The translations under genes and the position numbers were made by a program. The notes beneath the pieces were generated by a model. That model had not been told where the DNA came from, did not search any database, and worked only from the letters and a program-made list of their open reading frames with translations. Of a stretch of 64,000 nucleotides of DNA, positions 16,927 to 25,508 are shown piece after piece. This DNA comes from Acidobacteria subdivision 2 bacterium RH1 MAG20. Its GTDB lineage: Bacteria > Acidobacteriota > Terriglobia > Terriglobales > Acidobacteriaceae. The stretch's first letter is position 1. Each line of letters starts with the position of its first letter. The stretch spans positions 1 through 64,000 of the forward strand of contig NFUO01000544.1 of the NCBI GenBank assembly GCA_002197545.1. The letters run 5' to 3'.

Positions 16927-17853
16927 ATGCCCGCTGCCACCCCCATCAGCCATTGGATCGGCTTCCACCTCTTTCTCCTCGTCCTGCTCGCGTTCGAGTT
17001 CTTTTACGCCCGCCGCCGCACTCCCGCGCCTTCTCCTGCCAAAGCTCACAGAACCGCCGTCGTCTCCACCATCCTCTGGATCGCCGCCGCCCTCGCCTTC
17101 TCCCTCTTCGTCCTCTACTCCCTCGGCGGCGAGTCCGCTGTCCAATACCTCGCCGGCTATGCCATCGAAGAGTCGCTCTCCATCGACAACCTCTTCGTCT
17201 TCCTGCTCCTCTTCCGCCTCTTCCAGATTCAGCCCCTCAAGCAGCCCCGCGTCCTCTTCTGGGGAGTCCTCGGGGCCATCCTCATGCGCGGGGCCTTCAT
17301 CGCCGCCGGCATCGGCCTGCTCGACCGCTTCGCCTGGATCAGCTACATCTTCGCCGCCATCCTCCTCGTCGCCGCCATCCGCCTCGTCCTGCCGTCGTCC
17401 CACAGCGACGAAACTCCGGTCTGGATACGCTGGCTCTCCAAAGTCCATCCTGTCAGCCTTAACCAAGACCACTTTTTCGTCATCGAAGACAATCGCCGCA
17501 TGGCCACCGTCCTCTTCCTCGCGCTCGTTGCCATCGAGCTCGCCGACGTCGTCTTCGCGCTCGATTCCATCCCCGCCGTCCTCTCCATCACCCGCCACCC
17601 CTTCCTCGCCTACACCTCGAACATCATGGCCGTCATGGGCCTGCGTTCGCTCTACTTCCTCCTGGTCCACTTCCTCGCCAAACTCCGCTTCCTCCACTAC
17701 GGCCTTGCCGCTGTACTCGCCTTCGCCGCGCTCAAGATGCTCTCCGGCCCCTGGATCGAGATCGGCCCTTTGCTCTCGCTTGGCGTCATCGTTGTGCTGC
17801 TCACTATCACCGTTACGGCCTCGCTGCTCGCCAAACCATCCCCTCCGGCATAA
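16927..17853 (+). CDS. TerC family integral membrane protein
   Basis: 308 residues with about nine hydrophobic helices. The TerC core is clear: EESLSIDNLFVFLLLFRLF, GVLGAILMRGAFI, and later VAIELADVVFALDSIPAVLSITR, with acidic residues inside helices as in metal-exporting TerC/Alx proteins (manganese efflux in studied members, including during exoenzyme metallation). No yybP-ykoY manganese riboswitch could be recognised upstream. Confidence 0.93.
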   Translation: MPAATPISHWIGFHLFLLVLLAFEFFYARRRTPAPSPAKAHRTAVVSTILWIAAALAFSLFVLYSLGGESAVQYLAGYAIEESLSIDNLFVFLLLFRLFQIQPLKQPRVLFWGVLGAILMRGAFIAAGIGLLDRFAWISYIFAAILLVAAIRLVLPSSHSDETPVWIRWLSKVHPVSLNQDHFFVIEDNRRMATVLFLALVAIELADVVFALDSIPAVLSITRHPFLAYTSNIMAVMGLRSLYFLLVHFLAKLRFLHYGLAAVLAFAALKMLSGPWIEIGPLLSLGVIVVLLTITVTASLLAKPSPPA

Positions 17854-17996
17854 ATATTCAAAAACTTATCAACCCCACTCCACCGGCAAACTTTGCATCA
17901 AAACACCCTGTTCATGCCTCTAAGTATGTGTGCTGTATCGAGGGCCACAGAACAGAATCGCGCTTGCCTGCTTGCGCCAAACCCAGTCGAAGGATG

Positions 17997-18002
17997 TAAA
18001 TT
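17997..18002 (+). promoter_or_regulatory. Putative -10 element TAAATT just before the MFS start
   Basis: TAAATT lies five nt before the ATG at 18008, without any Shine-Dalgarno sequence. One of several such placements in the window; no clear -35. Confidence 0.3.
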
Positions 18003-18007
18003 AGCGA

Positions 18008-19594
18008 ATGGCCGCAACCGCGACAGCACCGGCAGACCAGTCTTTTGAAGCCACCCACGGCGTCAATCCCTGGCTCATCGCTGCAGCCGTCATGCTTGCA
18101 ACCTTTATGGAGGTCCTCGACACCTCCATCGCCGCCGTCGCTCTCCCCTACATCGGCGGTTCGCTCTCGGCCACGACCGACGAAGCCACCTGGGTCCTCA
18201 CCAGTTACCTCGTAGCCAACGCCATCGTCCTTCCCGCCAGCAACTGGTTCTCGCTCCGGTTCGGGCGCAAGCGCTTCCTCATGTCCTGCGTCGTCATCTT
18301 CACCATCGCCAGCTTCGCCTGCGGAGCCGCTCCCACTCTCGCCTTCATGCTCATCGCCCGTGTCGTCCAGGGCGCTGGCGGCGGAGCACTCCAGCCGCTC
18401 TCGCAAGCCATTCTGCTCGAGTCCTTCCCGCCAAAAAAACGCGGAGCCGCCATGGCCGTCTTCGCCTTCGGAGTCGTCGTCGCCCCCGTCCTCGGCCCTA
18501 CCCTCGGCGGCTGGCTCACCGATACCTACTCCTGGCGCTACGCCTTCTACATCAACATCCCCATCGGCATCCTCGCGCTATTCATGATCAGCCGCTTCGT
18601 CCACGACCCGTCCTACATCCGGGACAAGAAGGCACCCCTCTTCGACCGCTACGGCTTCGCCGCCCTCGTCATCTGGACCGGTGCCCTTCAGATCATCCTC
18701 GACAAGGGCCAGGAAGTCGACTGGTTCGGGGCCACCTGGGTCCGCTGGGCCGCTCTCGCTCTCGTCACCTCCTTCGTCTATTTCATCTGGCACTCCTGGG
18801 TGCACAAGGACACCCTCGTCGATCTCAAAGTCCTCAAAGACCGCAACTTCGCCATCGGCGCGACACTTATCTTCCTCTTCGGAATAGCTATCTACTCCAC
18901 CGTCGTCGTCCTACCCCTCTTCTATCAGGAGCTGCTCGGTTACACCGCCTTCACCGCTGGCCTCGTCGTCGCCCCGCGCGGTATCGGGGCCATCTGCGGC
19001 ATGCCCATCATCGGCTATCTCTCCAACAAGGCCGACCCGCGCTATCTCCTTACCTTCGGCTTCTTCACCTTCGGCCTCACCACGCTTTACTTCGGGTCCA
19101 TCACGCTCCAGATCTCGCCCACAACGCTGCTCATGCCCATCCTCATCACCGGATTCGGCCTCAGCTTCGTCTTCGTGCCTATCAACACCGCCGCCTACGG
19201 CACCTTGAGCAACGAACAGATCGGCAACGCCAGCGGCCTCTTCAATCTCATGCGCAACGTCGGCGGCTCCATCGGCATCTCGCTCGCCTCTACCCTGCTC
19301 ACCCGCCGCAGCGACGTCCACCAGAACCTCATCGCCGGCTCCGTTCCCCTGACCGGCCAGAACTTCCAGAACAGCCTCGCCGCCGCTACCCACTCCCTCA
19401 CCGGATTCTTCGGCAAATCCAACGCCACCCTCCCGGCCCAGGCCATGCTCTACCAGCAGCTCCAACGCCAGGCCCTCAATTGGGCCTTCGTCGATGTCTT
19501 CCGTTGGCTATCGCTGCTCAGCTTCGGCTGCATCGTCGTCGTCTGGTTCTTCAAAAAAGTAAAACCCGGCAAAGGACCCGCCGGCGCCCACTAA
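18008..19594 (+). CDS. DHA2-family (EmrB/QacA) multidrug efflux MFS transporter
   Basis: 528 residues with 14 predicted helices. Motifs: FMEVLDTSIAAVALPYIGG (DHA2 motif D1), WVLTSYLVANAIVLPASNWFSLRFGRKRF (motif A and surroundings), and the motif-C-like GVVVAPVLGPTLGGWLTD. Proton-driven drug export across the inner membrane; EmrB-like members work with an HlyD-type EmrA adaptor and TolC, neither adjacent here. Confidence 0.94.
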   Translation: MAATATAPADQSFEATHGVNPWLIAAAVMLATFMEVLDTSIAAVALPYIGGSLSATTDEATWVLTSYLVANAIVLPASNWFSLRFGRKRFLMSCVVIFTIASFACGAAPTLAFMLIARVVQGAGGGALQPLSQAILLESFPPKKRGAAMAVFAFGVVVAPVLGPTLGGWLTDTYSWRYAFYINIPIGILALFMISRFVHDPSYIRDKKAPLFDRYGFAALVIWTGALQIILDKGQEVDWFGATWVRWAALALVTSFVYFIWHSWVHKDTLVDLKVLKDRNFAIGATLIFLFGIAIYSTVVVLPLFYQELLGYTAFTAGLVVAPRGIGAICGMPIIGYLSNKADPRYLLTFGFFTFGLTTLYFGSITLQISPTTLLMPILITGFGLSFVFVPINTAAYGTLSNEQIGNASGLFNLMRNVGGSIGISLASTLLTRRSDVHQNLIAGSVPLTGQNFQNSLAAATHSLTGFFGKSNATLPAQAMLYQQLQRQALNWAFVDVFRWLSLLSFGCIVVVWFFKKVKPGKGPAGAH

Positions 19595-19631
19595 CGCCCA
19601 TCTCCCGCAGTAGCGATCAAGGTGATTTCCT

Positions 19632-19775
19632 GTTTGTCATTCCGCAGCCCCGCTTGTTTGTCATTCCGTAGCGCAGCAGAGGAATCTGCTTTCGCTTTTG
19701 CGGTTGCTTTTTGCCCGTCATTCTGAGCGCAGCGAAGAACCCCCGTATTTCGCTTTTGCTGTTGCTTGTTCTACG
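19632..19775 (+). repeat. Cluster of dispersed GTCATTC(C/T) repeats in a 296-bp gap
   Basis: Three copies: GTCATTCCGCAGCCC (from 19637), GTCATTCCGTAGCGCAGCAGAGGAATC (from 19660) with tail TTTCGCTTTTGCGGTTGCTTTT, and GTCATTCTGAGCGCAGCGAAGAAC (from 19717) with tail ATTTCGCTTTTGCTGTTGCTTGTTCT. No gene is present in the gap. Confidence 0.75.
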
Positions 19776-19890
19776 CACCTCTCACCAAACCGACAAATAA
19801 ATTTCATAAAAATAAACGCCCCCGCATCCGCCCCTCATCTAACCAGCAAGCATCAGGGCCTCGATTAAATTCAATTCAGGAGCACTCACC

Positions 19891-20250
19891 ATGGCAAATC
19901 CCTTCGTTCACCTCGAACTCACCACTTCCGACACCGCCAAAGCCAAGGAGTTCTACGAAAAACTCTTCAACTGGACCTTCACCGACAACAACATGGGCGG
20001 CGGCATGGTCTATAGCACCTTCAAGCCCGATGAAGGCCCCGGCGGCGGCATGTATTCCATGCCCGGAGCACCCACCCAGTGGCTCGCCTATGTCGGCGTC
20101 GACGACATCAAAGCCGCCACCGCCAAGGCAAAATCCCTCGGAGCCACCATTGTTCAAGACACCCAGGAGGTTCCCAATATGGGCTGGTTCACCGTCCTCA
20201 AAGACCCCACCGGAGCCGCGATCGCCATCTGGCAGCCAAAGAGTAAATAA
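19891..20250 (+). CDS. VOC-superfamily (glyoxalase/bleomycin-resistance-like) protein
   Basis: 119 residues; AGGAG precedes the ATG by eight nt. One VOC repeat pair: FVHLELTTSDTAKAKEFYEKLFNW at the start and GWFTVLKDPTGAAIAIWQPK at the end. Such small proteins are metal-dependent lyases, dioxygenases or binding proteins; substrate not assignable. Flanked on both sides by repeat-rich DNA. Confidence 0.9.
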   Translation: MANPFVHLELTTSDTAKAKEFYEKLFNWTFTDNNMGGGMVYSTFKPDEGPGGGMYSMPGAPTQWLAYVGVDDIKAATAKAKSLGATIVQDTQEVPNMGWFTVLKDPTGAAIAIWQPKSK

Positions 20251-20265
20251 ATACGCAACCAACGC

Positions 20266-20428
20266 ACGTCATCTCGGCCATCCGCAACCACGTCATCTCG
20301 ACCGAAGCAACGGACAGCTTCATCGTCCGTTGCAAAGTGGAGAAACTTCTACCAAAGCACGTCATCTCGACCGGAGGCGAAGCCGGAGTGGAGAGACCCC
20401 TGTATTTCGCCTTTGCTTCTACCCTGCA
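20266..20428 (+). repeat. CACGTCATCTCGACC dispersed repeats
   Basis: Three copies of CACGTCATCTCG(A/G)CC at 20275, 20289 and 20359; the last continues as GGAGGCGAAGCCGGAGTGGAGAGACCCC and a TATTTCGCCTTTGCTTCT tail that matches the tail of the GTCATTCTGAGCG repeats. A diverged branch of the same family. Confidence 0.65.
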
Positions 20429-20504
20429 AGAACCGTTATCGTCCTGTCTCCAAGAAGAGCGCCGAACTGTTTCCAATACAGGGACAGAAGTATTTCCCAG
20501 TACA

Positions 20505-20590
20505 GGGCCGAAGGCCCGTTCTCTACCAGCCCAGGCCGAAGGCTTGGGTATCGATCAAACCCAACCATAAGGGCTGAAGGCCCGTTCTAT
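20505..20590 (+). repeat. GGGCCGAAGGCCCG dispersed repeat, second copy
   Basis: GGGCCGAAGGCCCGTTCTCT, CCCAGGCCGAAGGCTTGGG and GGGCTGAAGGCCCGTTCTAT occur in the same order as in the 3479-3622 element (outer GGGC box, central hairpin, outer GGGC box) but the 14-bp terminal repeats are absent. Confidence 0.7.
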
Positions 20591-20640
20591 TACTCAGAAA
20601 CCCTTGACACCCCTGTTAGAATTAACCTAGAAGAACAAAG

Positions 20641-20670
20641 CAGAAAGCCCGGCAAAACCGGGCTTTTTCT
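20641..20670 (+). terminator. Intrinsic terminator hairpin
   Basis: AAAGCCCGG-CAAAA-CCGGGCTTTTT (20644-20668) then CTG. Perfect 9-bp stem with T-run. It lies only about 35 nt after a TTGACA hexamer, with no gene between. Confidence 0.8.
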
Positions 20671-20755
20671 GTGCCCTGAGTCCAGACCGAAGTCCAGACT
20701 TAGGTCCTTTGTTTCGAAGACTTTAGGACTTAAGTAGGGGGGAGGGGGTACCACG

Positions 20756-21901
20756 ATGCAGCACCCAACCGGAAGCCATCGACGCCGCAGCCGGACCATC
20801 AGTTACCATGCCATCGTGCGCCTCGCCATCATTATCTTCGTCCTCACCTTGGCCGTCCAAACTCAAGCCCAATGGGACATCCAGGACTCCCACACCACTG
20901 CCAGCCTGCGCGGCATCGACAGCGTAGGCGACGGCGTAGCCTGGGCCAGCGGAACCAACGGCACCATCCTGCGCACCGAGGACGGCGGCTTCGTCTGGCA
21001 GCTCTGCGCCATCCCGCCCGGAGCCCAAAAACTAGACTTCCGCGGCATCCAGGCCTTCGATGCCAACACCGCCATCGTCATGTCCAGCGGCAAAGGCGAC
21101 CTCTCCCGCCTCTACAAGACCACCGACGGCTGCCAAACCTGGAAGCTCGTCTTCACCAACCCAGATAAAGAAGGCTTCTTCGACTCTCTGAATCGTGTCA
21201 CCTCCAAACAGCTCTATCTGTTCGGCGACCCGGTCGACGGCAAGTTTTCCATGTTCTTCTCCTCCGATGCCGGCGCAACATGGTTCATCGCCGACGACCC
21301 CGGCCTCGAGGCCGGCAAAGCAGAGGGAGCCTTCGCCGCCAGCAACAGCTCCTTCGTTTCCAAGGCGATCTTCTTGCTCTTCGGCACCGGCGGAGGCTCC
21401 GCAGCCCATGTGTACTCCTCCTATTCCAGGTGCGACCCCAGCGGAAACTGCTCCATGGCCTGGGCAAAATCGGAGGTTCCCATCGCCACCGGAACCCCTG
21501 CCGCAGGCGTCTCGTCTCTCTCCTTACGCACTAAGACGAACATGGCAGGGAAGATGTCAGTCGTCGTAGTTGCCACCGGCGGAGCCTACGACAAGCCGCA
21601 ACTCTCGGAGCGCACTGCCGCCACTTCAAGCGACGGCGGCAAGACCTGGCTTCCCGCACAGACCATGCCCGGAGGCTACCGCAGTGCAGTGGCCTTCGAT
21701 TTCGCAACCCAAACCTGGATTACCGTAGGCCCCAACGGCACCGACATCTCCCGCGACGACGGCCACAACTGGACACCCCTCAAACCCACGAAAGAAGAAC
21801 CCGCAGACGCCGACAAAAGCTGGAACGCCCTCTCGCTCCCCTTCGTCGTAGGCCCCAACGGTCGAATCGGCAAACTCAACCCCAGCAGCCTCAAGCCATG
21901 A
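20756..21901 (+). CDS. Secreted BNR/YCF48-type beta-propeller protein
   Basis: 381 residues with a hydrophobic export signal (AIVRLAIIIFVLTLAVQTQAQ). Repeated propeller units with DGGxxW signatures: GTILRTEDGGFVWQLC, RLYKTTDGCQTWKLVF, FSSDAGATWFIADD, TSSDGGKTWLPAQ and ISRDDGHNWTPL, as in photosystem-assembly YCF48-like and sialidase-like folds. No catalytic set is seen. A G-rich GGGGGGAGGGGG stretch upstream could act as ribosome binding site. Its stop overlaps the ribD start (ATGA). Confidence 0.85.
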   Translation: MQHPTGSHRRRSRTISYHAIVRLAIIIFVLTLAVQTQAQWDIQDSHTTASLRGIDSVGDGVAWASGTNGTILRTEDGGFVWQLCAIPPGAQKLDFRGIQAFDANTAIVMSSGKGDLSRLYKTTDGCQTWKLVFTNPDKEGFFDSLNRVTSKQLYLFGDPVDGKFSMFFSSDAGATWFIADDPGLEAGKAEGAFAASNSSFVSKAIFLLFGTGGGSAAHVYSSYSRCDPSGNCSMAWAKSEVPIATGTPAAGVSSLSLRTKTNMAGKMSVVVVATGGAYDKPQLSERTAATSSDGGKTWLPAQTMPGGYRSAVAFDFATQTWITVGPNGTDISRDDGHNWTPLKPTKEEPADADKSWNALSLPFVVGPNGRIGKLNPSSLKP

Positions 21902-23055
21902 CCTCAAACGCTCAGGACGAAGTCTTCATGCAGCGGGCCTTAGATCTCGCCGCAGCCACTGTGGCTCTGGCCAGCCCCAATCCACAGGTAGGCTGCGTCC
22001 TCGTCAAAAACAACGAGATCATCGCCGAAGGAGCACACCTCTACGACAACCGCGACCACGCCGAGATCGTGGCCCTCAAGCAAGCAGCGGAACGCGGCCT
22101 CGACGTAGCCGGAGCCGCCGCCTACGTCACCCTCGAACCCTGCTCACACCACGGACGAACCGGCCCCTGCGCCGACGCCCTCGTCGCCGCCCGTGTAGCC
22201 CGGGTCGTCGTCGCCACCATCGATCCCAATCCCCAAGTTTGCGGCGAAGGCATCGCCAAACTACGCGCCGCCGGGATCGAAGTCACCATCGGCACGCTCC
22301 AGCAGCAGGCCCGCGACCTCAACGAGGCCTTCGCCCACTTCATCCAGCACCGCACCCCCTTCGTCACCCTCAAAGCCGCCCTCTCGGCAGACGGCTATCT
22401 GGCTCCTCCAGCCGCAAGCCGCACCGCCAACCAGCCCCACTGGCTCACCGGTCCCACCGCACGCGCCGAGGTACAGCGTCTGCGCCACGCCTCCGACGCC
22501 ATCCTCACCGGCATCGGCACTGTCCTCAGCGACAACCCAGCCCTCACCGACCGCAGCGGTATCCTCAGCCCCGGCGGTCTCCCTCGCCGCCACCCTCTAC
22601 TCCGAGTCATCCTCGACACCCGCCTCCGCACTCCCTTCGACTCGCAACTCATCCGCACCGCCGAACACGACCTCCTCATCCTCACCAGCCCCACCGCCTC
22701 CCAGCAAAAAATCGAAGCGCTCCGCGAAAGAGGAGCAGAAGTTCAAATCGTCCCCGTGCAAGACGGCCGCCTCAGCCTCCCCGCAGTCCTCAGAACCCTC
22801 GCGGAACGCAACCTCCTCAGCCTTCTCCTCGAATGCGGCTCACACCTCAACGGAGCCTTCCTCACCCAAAATCTTGTAGACAAAGCCGTCCTCTTCTACT
22901 CCCAAACCGAACTCGATCCTCAATCCCTCCCCTTCGCCGAAGGCATCGCGTCACCCTTTCTCTTCCAGCAATCCCTCCAGCGGACCTCTCGAACCACCTT
23001 CGATACAGACGTCTGCCTGACCGGCTATCTCCACGATCCCTGGCCTCTTCCGTAA
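21898..23055 (+). CDS. ribD: Bifunctional riboflavin deaminase/reductase RibD
   Basis: 385 residues. Deaminase domain (1-150) has zinc-binding DHAEIVALKQA and TLEPCSHHGRTGPCADAL. The reductase domain (from ~155) begins PFVTLKAALSADGYLA and includes LTGPTARAEVQRLRHASDAILTGIGTVLSDNPALT, and closes with LLECGSHLNGAFL. It performs the second and third steps of riboflavin synthesis from GTP. Overlaps the propeller gene by four nt and is followed by ribE 39 nt on. No FMN riboswitch can sit directly upstream because of the overlap. Confidence 0.97.
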   Translation: MTSNAQDEVFMQRALDLAAATVALASPNPQVGCVLVKNNEIIAEGAHLYDNRDHAEIVALKQAAERGLDVAGAAAYVTLEPCSHHGRTGPCADALVAARVARVVVATIDPNPQVCGEGIAKLRAAGIEVTIGTLQQQARDLNEAFAHFIQHRTPFVTLKAALSADGYLAPPAASRTANQPHWLTGPTARAEVQRLRHASDAILTGIGTVLSDNPALTDRSGILSPGGLPRRHPLLRVILDTRLRTPFDSQLIRTAEHDLLILTSPTASQQKIEALRERGAEVQIVPVQDGRLSLPAVLRTLAERNLLSLLLECGSHLNGAFLTQNLVDKAVLFYSQTELDPQSLPFAEGIASPFLFQQSLQRTSRTTFDTDVCLTGYLHDPWPLP

Positions 23056-23094
23056 TGCCTGTTCCCTGATGCCCGTTCGCTGTACCCTGTACTT

Positions 23095-23763
23095 ATGTTT
23101 ACCGGCCTCATCGAAACCACCGGCGCTGTCCTCGCGGTCACACCCAGCGCAGGAATCACCCGCATCACCATCGCCGCTCCAGCCGGCCTTGTAAGCCACC
23201 TTAACACCGGCGACAGCGTCGCTGTCAGCGGAGTCTGCCTCACCGCCCTCAGCATCGAACCTAACGCCTTTCCCCCGCGCTTCTCCGCCGATCTGGCTGC
23301 CGAGACCATCGCCCGCACCACGCTCTCCCATCTCCAACCCGAAGCGGTCGTCAACCTGGAATTGCCGACTCCCGCCGGCTCTCCCCTCGGAGGCCACGTC
23401 GTTCAGGGCCACGTCGACGGCACAGCCACCTTGCTTGCCCTCGACCCCATCACTCCCGACGCAGGCATCACCGACTACCGCCTCCGCCTCAGTATCCCGG
23501 ACACGCTCACCCGCTACATCGTAGAGAAGGGCTCCATCACCATCGATGGCATCAGCCTCACCGTAGCCTCCATCCACGACAACGAGGTGGAAGTCGCCAT
23601 CATTCCCCACACCTACGCCGCAACCAGCCTCCGCACCCTGCACCCCGGCGCCGCCCTGAACATAGAAGTAGACGTCCTCGCCCGCTACGCGGAGCGGCAA
23701 CAGGAAAAATCAGCGGGAAGCTTCGCGCTGACCGAACATTACCTCATCGCCAACGGCTACTGA
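23095..23763 (+). CDS. ribE: Riboflavin synthase alpha subunit
   Basis: 222 residues, two homologous barrel halves. The start MFTGLIETTGAVLAV is diagnostic, the first half has DSVAVSGVCLTAL, the second half GGHVVQGHVDGTATL and IEKGSITIDGISLTVASI-type motifs. It dismutates two lumazine molecules to riboflavin. Directly follows ribD; ribA/B and ribH are not in the window. Confidence 0.97.
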   Translation: MFTGLIETTGAVLAVTPSAGITRITIAAPAGLVSHLNTGDSVAVSGVCLTALSIEPNAFPPRFSADLAAETIARTTLSHLQPEAVVNLELPTPAGSPLGGHVVQGHVDGTATLLALDPITPDAGITDYRLRLSIPDTLTRYIVEKGSITIDGISLTVASIHDNEVEVAIIPHTYAATSLRTLHPGAALNIEVDVLARYAERQQEKSAGSFALTEHYLIANGY

Positions 23764-23792
23764 CGTATCAGAAAGGTATTGTCAGGTAAGGG

Positions 23793-24302
23793 TCAAGCGG
23801 CGTTTTTGTGGAAGCGGTCGCGGATGTCGGCAGGGATGTGCTTCTGGACGATCCCGCCAAGAAAGCCGGGAAGAGGGGTGGCTACGGCTACCAATATCCA
23901 GATAAGCATCGAGAAAACCACGCCCACCACGGCTACCGCTTCGAGCGAGATGGCTACGGCGTGGGTCTGGGTGAGACGGACATGCAGAGAGAAGATGTGG
24001 GTGACCAGTTCGACCCGGTGAATAACGACGGCAGCCAGCAGGAACGCCACGATGGAGAGGGTGCTGACGACAATCAGAAGAACGTCGATGGTGCGGGCGA
24101 TGGCCTGGCGGCGGCGGCAGTGGGCGCATTCGACGAAATGCTCCTCGTAGTCCGTGCGCATCGCCGGGGAGAGACCAGAGATGTCGTAGCGCCATCCGGA
24201 GAGAATGTCTCCAACAACCTGGTCCGTGCAGGGAGACGGATGCAGGGGGCGATTGGCGGGAAAGACTATGGCTGGTTTTTCCATTTGCTTTATTAACTTC
24301 AT
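23793..24302 (-). CDS. Membrane protein with HxxxCxxC motif
   Basis: 169 residues. A cytosolic N-terminal part ends in EEHFVECAHCRRRQ, the HxxxCxxC arrangement of zinc-binding anti-sigma (ZAS) and zinc-finger-like domains, followed by three hydrophobic segments (IDVLLIVVSTLSIVAFLLAAVVI, AVAISLEAVAVVGVVFSMLIWILVAV). The start may be the ATG at 24284 instead. No sigma-factor gene is adjacent, so an anti-sigma role is a guess. Confidence 0.68.
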   Translation of the reverse strand: MKLIKQMEKPAIVFPANRPLHPSPCTDQVVGDILSGWRYDISGLSPAMRTDYEEHFVECAHCRRRQAIARTIDVLLIVVSTLSIVAFLLAAVVIHRVELVTHIFSLHVRLTQTHAVAISLEAVAVVGVVFSMLIWILVAVATPLPGFLGGIVQKHIPADIRDRFHKNAA

Positions 24303-24390
24303 TCTAACTTGTTAGATACCGAATGGCATTAGAAAGATTGATCGAGGAGTAATGGATTTGAGGCGGCCTTTGGGTGAAGAAAAGGCAAAA

Positions 24391-25371
24391 CTAGAGGGTA
24401 ATGGAGTCGAGAGGGGCCGATTGCATTGCGAGGAGAATGCGGTTGCCGAGCAGGGTGGGGTGGCTGGCGAGGGCCTGTTCGGCGGCGATGCGGGCCAGTT
24501 CAGGGGCGTTGTTGGACTCTGAGAGGTGGCCGAGGACGATGTAGGATGCGCTGCCGTCGTAGTCGCTGGAGAGGAATTCGGCGGCGGCGGCGTTGGAGAG
24601 GTGGCCAACGCGGGAGAGGACGCGCTGCTTGACCGACCAGGGATAGGGCCCGTCGCGGAGCATCTCCAGGTCGTGGTTGGATTCGAGCAGGAGGACATCG
24701 ATGCGCTTCAGCGCCGCCTTGACGTTGGGGGGCATGTAGCCGAGATCGGTGGCGAGGGCCATGCGGACGCCTTCAGCGGAGAAGACGAAGCCGCAGGGAT
24801 CGGCTGCGTCGTGGGGGATGGTGAAGGGAGTGATGTCGAGGTCGCCGATCGAGAAGCTGGTGCCGGAGTGGAAGTATTCGACGGCGGGGAGGTGGGCTGG
24901 ATTGAATTTGGCACTGGAGATTTTGGGTTCGCAGGCATTGGCGGATAAGTATCCCACCCTTTGCGATGAAGCCGCAAAGGATGGGGCACCCGGAATTTTG
25001 TCATCCGCTACTTCCTCTGAAGACGAAGCAACGGCGCGGGCTTCTTTTTCCTGCTGGACGTGATCGAGCCACTTGGCGTAGGTCATGGTAGTTCGCGGGG
25101 TGACCATGCGGACCCAGGCGCGGTGAGTGGGCTCGGTGATGTAGACGGGGATGCGGAGGCGGCGGGCGAGGACGGCGAGGCCAGCGACGTGGTCGATGTG
25201 CTCGTGGGTGATGAGGATGGCGTCGAGAGTAGTAGGGTCTTCTCCGGCGAGTGCCATGCGCTTGAGAATCTCGCGGCAGGAGAGACCTGCATCCACCAGG
25301 ACGCGGGTGCGAGAGCTGGAGATGACGGTGCTGTTGCCTTTGGAACCGGAGGCGAGCACTGTCATGCGCAT
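24391..25371 (-). CDS. MBL-fold metallohydrolase of the YycJ/WalJ type
   Basis: 326 residues from the ATG at 25371 (MRMTVLASGSKGNSTVI), the usual start of the family; the reading frame stays open upstream through an intergenic repeat. Metal-binding HEHIDH is at 56-61, with GNSTVI and FTIPHDAADPCGFVF later and ESNHD near the end. Family members are phosphodiesterase-like and, in Firmicutes, linked to cell-wall and DNA metabolism. Residues ~122-155, absent from the family core, correspond to an in-frame GATGGGGCACCC-type repeat at 24952-24993. This makes the protein about 60 residues longer than typical. Confidence 0.88.
   Translation of the reverse strand: MRMTVLASGSKGNSTVISSSRTRVLVDAGLSCREILKRMALAGEDPTTLDAILITHEHIDHVAGLAVLARRLRIPVYITEPTHRAWVRMVTPRTTMTYAKWLDHVQQEKEARAVASSSEEVADDKIPGAPSFAASSQRVGYLSANACEPKISSAKFNPAHLPAVEYFHSGTSFSIGDLDITPFTIPHDAADPCGFVFSAEGVRMALATDLGYMPPNVKAALKRIDVLLLESNHDLEMLRDGPYPWSVKQRVLSRVGHLSNAAAAEFLSSDYDGSASYIVLGHLSESNNAPELARIAAEQALASHPTLLGNRILLAMQSAPLDSITL
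24952..24993 (-). repeat. GATGGGGCACCC-type repeat inserted in frame in a coding region
   Basis: TCCCACCCTTTGCGATGA-AGCCGCAAAGGATGGGGCACCC: imperfect arms TTTGCG/CGCAAAG around ATGAAGC, bounded by CCCACC and GGGGCACCC. The same family is at 25449-25494, 45709-45756 and partly 14734-14764. Here it lies inside the metallohydrolase gene and keeps the frame. Confidence 0.75.
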
Positions 25372-25448
25372 CATTCGTCTACGATACGCCTGTTGCTTGT
25401 GGGTTTTGCGGTTGAGAGTGCCGGAGATGGTACTCGGGGTGGTAGAAG

Positions 25449-25494
25449 ACCCCACCTTAGTCGCGATAAGACCGCGCCGAAGATGGGGCACCCC
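25449..25494. repeat. GATGGGGCACCC-type repeat, intergenic copy
   Basis: ACCCCACCTTAGTCGCGATA...AAGATGGGGCACCCCG, between the MaoC and metallohydrolase genes. Same CCCACC...GATGGGGCACCC ends as the in-gene copy. Confidence 0.7.
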
Positions 25495-25508
25495 GTTTTG
25501 AGACTGGG

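Larger units (their letters stand above)
20251..20755. other. 505-bp repeat-rich gap without a gene
   Basis: Holds the GTCATCTCGACC repeat cluster (20266-20428), a GGGCCGAAGGCCCG element (20505-20590), a TTGACA hexamer (20604-20609), a strong terminator hairpin (20644-20668), and a structured G-rich stretch reaching the next gene. No supportable ORF. Confidence 0.75.

Noticed and set aside
21800..21897. FMN riboswitch before ribD
   Set aside because: ribD overlaps the preceding gene by four nt and no RFN-type sequence boxes are visible in the preceding coding DNA.
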